Source: Aliterella sp. RAGGC_92
GTDB lineage: Bacteria; Cyanobacteriota; Cyanobacteriia; Cyanobacteriales; Chroococcidiopsidaceae
Length of the DNA: 6,625 nucleotides
NCBI GenBank assembly: GCA_030826005.1
Contig: JAPJOW010000237.1
Coordinates: 1-6,625, forward strand
Direction of reading: 5' to 3'
Below, one piece after another: positions 1 through 4,819 of the stretch; the first letter of the stretch is position 1; each line of letters begins with the position of its first letter. Under the pieces are notes generated by a model. That model was not told where the DNA came from. It saw only the letters and a list, made by a program, of their open reading frames with translations, and did not search any database. The position numbers and the translations under genes were made by a program.

Positions 1-60
1 CCCCTAGCCCGCCTAGGGTTGAAACCCCGCTCTTATAGTTAAAGTCGGCTCAAGCCGACT
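1..60. repeat. Hairpin-rich dispersed-type intergenic repeat (left edge)
   Basis: Three short inverted repeats are packed into 60 bases. CCCTAG at 2-7 pairs with CTAGGG at 13-18. GGGTT at 16-20 pairs with AACCC at 23-27, overlapping the first. AGTCGGC at 43-49 pairs with GCCGACT at 54-60 around a TCAA loop. From memory, the AGTCGGC...GCCGACT palindrome next to a GGGTTGAAACCCC stretch resembles interspersed repeats common in filamentous and unicellular cyanobacteria; this was not searched. The block lies downstream of the minus-strand flavoprotein gene. Read on the minus strand, the third hairpin is followed only by TTTAAC, so it is a weak terminator candidate. The repeat may continue beyond the window edge. 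Confidence 0.5.
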
Positions 61-161
61 AAAGAAAAAACTTTTTAGACTTAAGCTAGAGGTCTATTGT
101 AATTGTTGCGCGAATCCAGGAAAGCCCCCTAAATCCATATCAGTTAACGAAAAACTCTTAG

Positions 162-641
162 TTAACCGCCGTATTGCCAGCCTGTAGTTTCTAGCCTTAA
201 CGATTCGCCTTCGCGGTGAATCCCTGACGCAATTACTTCACCCACATAAACAGTATGATCGCCTTGTTCTACTGCACCCACGACTTGACACTCAACGTAA
301 CCCAATGAATCTGTAATAATCGGGCAGCCTGTTTCGCCAAGATAAAATTCCACATCATCAAATTTATTTTCTACTCGGCGTTGGGGTTGAAAAAATTTCT
401 GAGCAATATCTTTTTGTTCCGCATCCAAGAAGCTAATAGCAAACACGCCACTACTTTTGATCATCGCGTGGGATTTGGAATCTTGTTTAACGCAATTGAC
501 AACTAAAGGCGGCTTAAAAGAAGCTTGCATTACCCAGCTTGCAGTAAAGCCATTAACTTCATCCCCATCTTTGACACCGCAGATATAAAGCCCGTGAGGA
601 ATTTTCCGCAGCATGGTTTTTTTGGCTTGTTCGTCTAGCAA
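162..641 (-). CDS. Flavin reductase-like (DIM6/NTAB family) FMN-binding protein
   Basis: This 159-residue protein fits the single-domain flavin reductase-like fold (split barrel, FMN-binding). Visible family signals are NGFTASWV at 30-37, where the NG-x-T-A-S stretch normally contacts FMN, followed by SFKPPLVV at 41-48, the GDHTVYVGEV stretch at 127-136, and a C-terminal WQYGG. The same domain forms the C-terminal part of cyanobacterial flavodiiron proteins, but here it stands alone. Members use NAD(P)H to reduce free or bound flavin, or bind FMN for other redox work; the substrate cannot be read from the sequence. There is no signal peptide or membrane segment, so it should be cytoplasmic. 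The start is TTG: an AGGAG lies 8 bases upstream, whereas the first ATG (codon 10) lies 35 bases from it. It is the last of four minus-strand genes, 104 bases from the DUF559 cassette. Confidence 0.85.
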   Translation of the reverse strand: MLDEQAKKTMLRKIPHGLYICGVKDGDEVNGFTASWVMQASFKPPLVVNCVKQDSKSHAMIKSSGVFAISFLDAEQKDIAQKFFQPQRRVENKFDDVEFYLGETGCPIITDSLGYVECQVVGAVEQGDHTVYVGEVIASGIHREGESLRLETTGWQYGG

Positions 642-649
642 GGGTCTTT

Positions 650-654
650 CTCCT
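650..654 (-). promoter_or_regulatory. Ribosome binding site that fixes the TTG start
   Basis: Read on the minus strand this is AGGAG, followed by the 8-base spacer AAAGACCC and then TTG CTA GAC. The spacing is ideal for the TTG and far too long for the ATG nine codons later. Confidence 0.7.
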
Positions 655-706
655 GATTGGTTCTACTATGTTTGATGCTATCGGTTTTTAGTTGAAGCAA
701 CAATAG

Positions 707-718
707 GTGCGATCGCAC
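707..718. repeat. HIP1 octamer in a 12-bp palindrome (one of nine HIP1 sites)
   Basis: GTGCGATCGCAC is a perfect palindrome with HIP1 (GCGATCGC) at 709-716. Other exact HIP1 copies begin at 1227, 2005, 2281, 2379, 4603, 5052, 5112 and 5751, both inside and between genes. HIP1 is the best-known over-represented octamer of many cyanobacterial genomes and carries a GATC methylation site at its core. The sites support the taxonomic call and need not be regulatory. Confidence 0.85.
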
Positions 719-745
719 TTGTATAGTTCAAATCAAAGACCTTGC

Positions 746-785
746 AATTCTCCCCCCTTTTTTAAGGGGGGCTGGGGGGGATCGA
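746..785. repeat. Left inverted repeat of the DUF559 cassette
   Basis: The element reads AATTCT, C6, T6, AA, G6, CT, G7, ATCGA. C6TT and AAG6 form an 8-bp stem around TTTT. Its reverse complement recurs at 1145-1182 with one T indel and a few changes at the inner end. The last codons and the TAA stop (762-764) of the DUF559 gene lie inside it. As a hairpin it could also act in transcript ending or protection. This C6/G6 palindrome resembles repeats abundant in cyanobacterial intergenic DNA (recollection, not searched). Confidence 0.8.
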
Positions 786-1145
786 CCGTCCAATCTCATC
801 ACAAACACTCTCAAAATCGCCCAAAACCTGCTGATTCGTATATCGGACAACTGTCAACCCGTAACTTTCTAGTCGTCGAGTTCTTTCTTCGTTATAATCG
901 TTGCCTTCCTTTGTATAATGGCTTTCGCCATCAACTTCAATAACTAGCTTGAGGGTTGGGCAATAAAAATCAATAACAAAACAATCAATCGGTCGTTGGC
1001 GGAAAACTTTAAAATTGAAAGTTCTTAAATATCTATACCAAAGCTTCTTTTCTGCGCTTGTCATATTTTTCCGCAGTTCTTTGGCTCTAGAAACTAAGGC
1101 ACGATTGTATGGTAGATGAAAGTCATTGGTGTTGAGGTTTGGCAT
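762..1145 (-). CDS. DUF559 domain protein, predicted PD-(D/E)XK endonuclease-like
   Basis: The protein matches the DUF559 family, distant relatives of Vsr-type and restriction endonuclease folds. In numbering from the ATG used here (127 residues), AEKKLW at 31-36 is the conserved N-terminal helix. FRQRPI at 48-53, VIDFYC at 57-62 with D59, and LVIEVDGESH at 67-76 with E70, D72 and H76 form the predicted catalytic core. RRLESYGLTVVRY at 90-102 closes the domain. Length is normal and the frame is intact, so the protein may be active; its substrate is unknown. An in-frame TTG at 1155-1157 would add four residues, but it directly abuts the only SD-like run (AAGGGGGG), whereas the ATG lies 12 bases from it, so I prefer the ATG. 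The C-terminal codons for PPSPP and the stop are supplied by the flanking repeat. The gene is probably translated from, or moved with, its repeat cassette. Confidence 0.82.
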   Translation of the reverse strand: MPNLNTNDFHLPYNRALVSRAKELRKNMTSAEKKLWYRYLRTFNFKVFRQRPIDCFVIDFYCPTLKLVIEVDGESHYTKEGNDYNEERTRRLESYGLTVVRYTNQQVLGDFESVCDEIGRSIPPSPP

Positions 1146-1182
1146 CGATTCCGCCAACCCCCCTTAAAAAGGGGGGAGAATT
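1145..1182. repeat. Right inverted repeat of the DUF559 cassette
   Basis: Read on the minus strand this is AATTCT, C6, T5, AA, G6, TTGGCGGAATCGA, matching 746-785 almost base for base over the first 27 positions and loosely through the ATCGA at the inner end. The match is inverted, as in terminal inverted repeats. The copy carries the SD-like AAGGGGGG and the alternative TTG start of the DUF559 gene. No convincing target duplication is seen outside the two repeats. Confidence 0.8.
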
Positions 1183-1271
1183 AGGATATTACTAAATTTA
1201 ATTTATCCTCTCTGTTTCGTTTTTGGCGATCGCACCTGAAAAATAACGATTTAGATTTAAAAGTCGGTGAA

Positions 1272-1865
1272 TTATTTCAATTTTCTTGACTCAATAGTAA
1301 ATTCAGGAATCTGCTCAAGTTCTCGCTCTACAAGATTGTACTGTTCGCAAACCAAACTTAAACGATTGGAAACTGCGCTTTTAACTTCATTTACGGAGTG
1401 CGTCAAATCTCCTTGAAAAAGTACCAAAGTATTGTATTGCGGTTTTATATAGCCAACTTGCTTTTTACCGTGACGCAATACTAATTCGCCACCTTCTATC
1501 TCTGCTGGAACTTGCACGTACAATACACTTACCATTGCTGGGGGTTCGATTGTTTTACAATACGATCGCAAACTACGATCTATATGCGGATCGACGCGCG
1601 AACCTTGATTTAAAACCAAGGGATTGAGATAAAAGGCGTTACAGTCTTCTTGCAAAGCAACGCTGAGATAGTTTTTAAAAAATGGAAAGCAACGCTCAAC
1701 TTCGCTAATATGCGATCTTTGAAACACAACCGAAAATCCCTTTGTCGCTACAAAGTCGCGGTTAAGATTATTAACGGCTAAATAGGGACAAGCTAAAATC
1801 TTGGCTTGTAACTTAGTAAGGTAGTTAGGCTTAAATGTGTTCTGTACGGTGCTGTAATAACTCAT
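1272..1865 (-). CDS. 2-oxoglutarate-Fe(II) oxygenase (prolyl 4-hydroxylase-like fold)
   Basis: The 197-residue protein shows the iron-binding facial triad of 2OG-Fe(II) dioxygenases: H94-x-D96 in DPHID and H156 in DLTHSV. R168 in NRLSL, 12 residues after H156, fits the residue that holds the 2OG carboxylate. EGGEL at 124-128 is the turn typical of the P4Hc/2OG-FeII_Oxy_3 group. Such enzymes couple decarboxylation of 2-oxoglutarate to hydroxylation or related oxidation of a protein or small molecule; the substrate is not evident. No signal peptide or membrane segment is seen, so it is likely cytoplasmic. The ATG start has only a weak ribosome binding site. It begins 39 bases after the stop of the Eda-type aldolase on the same strand, so cotranscription is likely, which raises the idea of a linked substrate. 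Confidence 0.8.
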   Translation of the reverse strand: MSYYSTVQNTFKPNYLTKLQAKILACPYLAVNNLNRDFVATKGFSVVFQRSHISEVERCFPFFKNYLSVALQEDCNAFYLNPLVLNQGSRVDPHIDRSLRSYCKTIEPPAMVSVLYVQVPAEIEGGELVLRHGKKQVGYIKPQYNTLVLFQGDLTHSVNEVKSAVSNRLSLVCEQYNLVERELEQIPEFTIESRKLK

Positions 1866-1904
1866 GAATCGGTCTGATTTAGTCTCGGCGGCAAAAATGA
1901 TGTT

Positions 1905-2534
1905 TTATAGCTGTTGCAGCAAAGTTTGACAGCGATGGGCGACTTTCTCCCAATCTCCCACAGCTACTAATTCCTGGGGAAATAACTCGCTCGATAGTCC
2001 AATTGCGATCGCACCAGCACTTAAAAACTCTTTAGCATTATCTACCGTCACTCCTCCCGTAGGAATTAGCGGTATGTTTCCAAGGGGTGCTTGCAGGCTT
2101 TTAATATAACTTGCTCCCCCCACTGCTTGCACTGGAAACACTTTTACACAACTTGCGCCAGCATTCCAAGCGGTGACAATTTCTGTGGGTGAAAGCGCCC
2201 CCGGTATAACTGGTATATCTCCCGATGCTGCAATCATTGCTGTATCAGTATGGGGTGTAAATAAAAATTGCGCTCCCGATGCGATCGCTTTTCTCTGTTG
2301 CTCTAAATTCAAAAGCGTTCCCGCACCAATCGTACAACCTGGCAATTCGTTACGCAATTGGGAAATTGTTTCGGATGGGCGATCGCTATTCCAGGTTATT
2401 TCAATTAATTTTATTCCCCCACTAGCTACAGCAAAAGCCATTTGCAGCGCTAAATCTTTTCGTTTTGAGCGAATAACAGCAATTACTTTGTTTTTTTCCA
2501 ACAAAGACAACCAATTTTGCTTAGATATTTTCAT
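1905..2534 (-). CDS. eda: KDPG/KHG aldolase (2-dehydro-3-deoxy-phosphogluconate / 4-hydroxy-2-oxoglutarate aldolase)
   Basis: The 209-residue protein is a full-length class I aldolase of the Eda family, a TIM barrel that splits 2-keto-3-deoxy-6-phosphogluconate into pyruvate and glyceraldehyde 3-phosphate, or 4-hydroxy-2-oxoglutarate into pyruvate and glyoxylate. K131 in CVKVFP is the Schiff-base lysine (E. coli K133), E45 in IEITW is the general acid/base, GAGT at 70-73 and PTGG at 158-161 line the pyruvate site, and F133 follows the lysine as in E. coli. One difference is clear: E. coli R49, near the substrate carboxylate, aligns with N49 here (TWNS). Whether it works in an Entner-Doudoroff route, in hydroxyproline-type breakdown or as a decarboxylase is open. 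The ATG start has a weak AGG 11 bases upstream. It heads a probable two-gene unit with the 2OG oxygenase and is divergent from the AvaK-like array. Confidence 0.9.
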   Translation of the reverse strand: MKISKQNWLSLLEKNKVIAVIRSKRKDLALQMAFAVASGGIKLIEITWNSDRPSETISQLRNELPGCTIGAGTLLNLEQQRKAIASGAQFLFTPHTDTAMIAASGDIPVIPGALSPTEIVTAWNAGASCVKVFPVQAVGGASYIKSLQAPLGNIPLIPTGGVTVDNAKEFLSAGAIAIGLSSELFPQELVAVGDWEKVAHRCQTLLQQL

Positions 2535-2690
2535 TTGTTAAAATACCTACATAACAGCATAATTTTTATTTTCGGGTTATAGCTTCTATTCAGCCTCAAG
2601 AGCGAGTTAGTTCAGCCATCAGAAGGATGAAATTAGTTATATATATTCTTAATCTACTTAAGTAGGTAATATTTTGTATTAGATAAAACT
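2535..2690. promoter_or_regulatory. Divergent intergenic region with a 12-bp palindrome
   Basis: These 156 bases separate the minus-strand aldolase gene from the first plus-strand AvaK-like gene, so they should hold both promoters. CTACTTAAGTAG at 2654-2665 is a perfect palindrome, 25 bases before the ATG at 2691, and is an operator candidate. TAATAT at 2667-2672 and TATTAG at 2677-2682 are possible -10 boxes, but no well-spaced -35 box is seen. GTAGGTA occurs near both starts in opposite orientation (rc of 2544-2550, and 2662-2668 approximately). The first AvaK-like gene has no clear Shine-Dalgarno sequence at normal distance. Confidence 0.4.
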
Positions 2691-3533
2691 ATGCCCCTTT
2701 ACAAGCTCGAAGATTTCGACCCACAATACCGTCAAACATTTAATGGCGAAGATGTTAAATCAATGGATCTCTATACCGAAAGTGGTAATCATATCGGTAA
2801 GGTAGCAGATGTTTTAGTAGACAATGAAGGTCGATTTCGGTATTTGGTTATTGATTCGGGCATAGCAAATTCAAGCAAGCAAATATTACTACCTATAGGA
2901 CTTTCGCGCATTGATTATAACGCCCAGAGAGTTTATGTAGATGGTTTGAGCAAAGAACAAGTAGAGCGTTTACCAGAATACAATGACCGAATTGTAGTCG
3001 ATTACGATTACGAGGAGCAAGTTCGCGGTGTATATCGCCAGCAATCTTCGCCTCAGACTATCGATCGCAGCACTTATAATTATCAACAAGAACCTGCTTT
3101 ATACGACTTAAGCGAACAAAATCATCATACTTTCAAGCTATATGAAGAAAGATTAGTTGCGAACAAAAACCGCGTTAAAACTGGCGAAGTAGCAGTTAGT
3201 AAGCATATTGAAACTGAAACCGCAACCGTTGCCGTACCGATTACCAAAGAAAGAGTAGTGATTGAAAGATCGACTCCTTCTAATATAGGTCAAATAGTTT
3301 CTCCTAGCGAGATTGATTTTCAATCTGGTGAAGTAGCTCGCATTGAACTATACGAAGAAAAACCAGAGTTTCATAAAGAAACATTTGTCCGCGAAGAAGT
3401 TACAGTATCAAAAATTGTCGAACGTGATACTGTAGAAGCTCAAGAAACAATCCGTCGCGAAGAATTAGATATCAATACTGAAGGAAATCCAAAGATGACT
3501 TCAGATGCAGCAATTATAAATGAGAACATTTAA
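2691..3533 (+). CDS. PRC-barrel + YsnF/AvaK (DUF2382) domain protein, paralogue 1
   Basis: This 280-residue protein is the first of three tandem paralogues. Residues 1 to about 115 are a PRC-barrel: LYKLEDFDPQY at 3-13, IGKVADVLVD at 35-44, then GRFRYLVIDSG and ILLPIG. PRC-barrels bind partner macromolecules, as in the photosynthetic reaction centre H subunit and RimM. Residues 150-262 are the YsnF/AvaK domain, two ungapped 43-residue copies (150-192 and 220-262), each starting LYEE, with EVxVSK in the middle and ending in a charged strand. The family includes AvaK, an akinete marker of Anabaena variabilis, and YsnF of Bacillus; a stress role is inferred and the molecular role is unknown. It lacks the GFWIFGK segment of its two neighbours (GIANSSK instead) and has the shortest linker. 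No signal or membrane segment is visible. No ordinary ribosome binding site precedes the ATG. Confidence 0.9.
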   Translation: MPLYKLEDFDPQYRQTFNGEDVKSMDLYTESGNHIGKVADVLVDNEGRFRYLVIDSGIANSSKQILLPIGLSRIDYNAQRVYVDGLSKEQVERLPEYNDRIVVDYDYEEQVRGVYRQQSSPQTIDRSTYNYQQEPALYDLSEQNHHTFKLYEERLVANKNRVKTGEVAVSKHIETETATVAVPITKERVVIERSTPSNIGQIVSPSEIDFQSGEVARIELYEEKPEFHKETFVREEVTVSKIVERDTVEAQETIRREELDINTEGNPKMTSDAAIINENI

Positions 3534-3564
3534 GGGCTGTTAGTTACTAGCTTTTTTGACAAAA

Positions 3565-3598
3565 ATTAGTTTAAGTGAAATATTTTACTTAAACTAAT
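3565..3598. terminator. Perfect 12-bp inverted repeat between AvaK-like genes 1 and 2
   Basis: ATTAGTTTAAGT at 3565-3576 pairs perfectly with ACTTAAACTAAT at 3587-3598 around a 10-base loop whose ends can add further A-T pairs. On the plus strand it is preceded by AAAAA but followed by CAAACTATT, not a T run. On the minus strand it is followed by TTTTT, which would end leftward transcripts, yet no leftward gene arrives from the right. It may be a bidirectional or stability hairpin, or a protein-binding site; TTTAAGT/ACTTAAA echoes the ACTTAAGT palindrome before gene 1. Confidence 0.5.
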
Positions 3599-3636
3599 CA
3601 AACTATTAATATTTTCAAAACCCTGTATTATTCTGT

Positions 3637-4533
3637 ATGACACTTTACAAGTTAGATGAATTTTATCCCAATTATCAAGAAGAATTATTTGACGGGGAAG
3701 ACATTAAAGGGCTTGATGTCTATGCCGGAAAGTCGGATGATAAAATTGGCAGTATAGAAAACGCTTTAGTTGACGAACAAGGTCGCTTTCGTTATTTTGT
3801 AATTGATACAGGATTTTGGATTTTTGGTAAAAAAGTTTTATTACCTGTTGGTAAATGTCATATTGATGCTAAAGCCAAACGGATAAATGCGATCGGGATT
3901 AGCAATAAAAAGCAAATAGAAGACTTACCCGAATATCACGAAAGTAAAACTCCCGATCGCAAATATGAGGAACAGGTAAAACAAGTTTATCATCCTCCAG
4001 TTATGAAGGCGCTAGAAGAACCTACAGTAAAATTAGCGCCAAATTATCCAAGTTCTCAACCTGTAGAAGCAAGCGATCCTCCAGAGCGTCGTCCTACTTA
4101 CGACTACCAACAAGAGCCATCTTTATATAATTTAGATCCTGACAATCATCAAACTCTTACGTTGTACGAAGAAAGGTTAGTTACTAATAAAAAGCGTCAG
4201 CAAACAGGAGAAGTAGTCTTAGGGAAGCACGTTGAAACTGAAACTGCTAAAGTTTCTCTACCTTTAGAAAAAGACCGGATTGTAATTGAACGTACCACTC
4301 CTACAAATAGAAATGCAGCCTCCATTGAAAATGTAAGTTTTCAAGAGGGAGAAATCGTTAGGATGAAAGTTTATGAAGAAACTGCTGACGTTCATAAAGA
4401 GGCTTTTGTCCGCGAAGAAGTAACAATTAAAAAAGAAGTAGAGGTTGATACAGTTAAAGCTCAAGAAACCTTGCGTCGAGAGGAGCTAGATATTGATACT
4501 AAAGGTCGTCTAGATATTGATACTCAAGCTTAG
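3637..4533 (+). CDS. PRC-barrel + YsnF/AvaK (DUF2382) domain protein, paralogue 2
   Basis: The 298-residue second paralogue keeps the same plan. The PRC-barrel covers about 1-118, with LYKLDEFYPNY at 3-13, IGSIENALVD at 37-46, GRFRYFVIDTGFWIFGKKVLLPVG at 49-72 and the LPEY element at 97-100. A Pro-rich linker follows at about 119-155 with a PTYDYQQEPSLYNL anchor. The two YsnF/AvaK repeats are at 176-218 (LYEERLV start) and 245-287 (VYEETAD start, REELDID end). A short extra tail repeats the LDIDT ending (284-288 and 292-296). It lies 103 bases after paralogue 1 with a strong hairpin between, and is followed by a good terminator, so its transcript probably ends there. No Shine-Dalgarno sequence is seen before the ATG. 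No signal peptide or membrane helix is visible. Stress or dormancy association is inferred from AvaK and YsnF. Confidence 0.9.
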   Translation: MTLYKLDEFYPNYQEELFDGEDIKGLDVYAGKSDDKIGSIENALVDEQGRFRYFVIDTGFWIFGKKVLLPVGKCHIDAKAKRINAIGISNKKQIEDLPEYHESKTPDRKYEEQVKQVYHPPVMKALEEPTVKLAPNYPSSQPVEASDPPERRPTYDYQQEPSLYNLDPDNHQTLTLYEERLVTNKKRQQTGEVVLGKHVETETAKVSLPLEKDRIVIERTTPTNRNAASIENVSFQEGEIVRMKVYEETADVHKEAFVREEVTIKKEVEVDTVKAQETLRREELDIDTKGRLDIDTQA

Positions 4534-4551
4534 TTAAGATGTTTTTGTCAT

Positions 4552-4593
4552 AACCTCTAATTTAGTTCTCTAGGAGGCTAAATTAGAGGTTTT
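4552..4593 (+). terminator. Rho-independent terminator after paralogue 2
   Basis: AACCTCTAATTTAG at 4552-4565 pairs perfectly over 14 bp with CTAAATTAGAGGTT at 4578-4591. Inside the loop CTC at 4568-4570 can pair with GAG at 4574-4576. The stem runs directly into TTTT (4590-4593). It begins 18 bases after the TAG stop. The rest of the 286-base gap to paralogue 3 holds a HIP1 site at 4603-4610 and AT-rich DNA with no open frame of note; TATAGA at 4789-4794 is a possible -10 box without a clear -35 box. Confidence 0.8.
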
Positions 4594-4806
4594 AAACTTA
4601 TGGCGATCGCCTAGCAATTGAAATGAATTGTTTTGCAAAATACCTAAAAACTGTTGAATAACAAGATTCAAACTGGATTATTAATTTTTATTACATAGTG
4701 AATATCTATCTTTTGTAGTTAATCATCTAAAGATAAGTCATTCATTAGGAAGATGGAAAAAAGATAACACCTTAATAAATTATTGAAGTATAGAGACGAA
4801 AAAACT

Positions 4807-4810
4807 GAGG
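4807..4810 (+). promoter_or_regulatory. Ribosome binding site of paralogue 3
   Basis: GAGG within TGAGGA lies 9 bases before the ATG at 4820. Among the three AvaK-like genes this is the only one with a recognisable Shine-Dalgarno sequence, which suggests it may be translated more strongly or by a different rule. Confidence 0.6.
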
Positions 4811-4819
4811 ATTTAGATT

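Noticed and set aside
143..166. Two GTTAAC palindromes around the stop codon of the flavoprotein gene
   Set aside because: The possible stem is only 6 bp and AT-rich, with no following T run on the minus strand; it is too weak to call a terminator.
707..943. Plus-strand open frame of 78 codons
   Set aside because: It overlaps the DUF559 gene antisense and reads the C6/G6 repeat as PPFFKGGWGG, a common false translation of this palindrome; it has no domain and no supporting start.
735..1192. Target-site duplication outside the DUF559 inverted repeats
   Set aside because: The bases directly outside the two repeats (ACCTTGC and AGGATATT) do not match, so recent transposition cannot be claimed.
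2173..2541. Plus-strand open frame of 122 codons
   Set aside because: It lies antisense to the well-supported Eda-type aldolase and shows no protein family signal.
4264..4464. Minus-strand open frame of 66 codons
   Set aside because: It is antisense to the YsnF/AvaK repeats of paralogue 2; the Phe/Asn-rich product is what the reverse of Glu/Lys codons gives.
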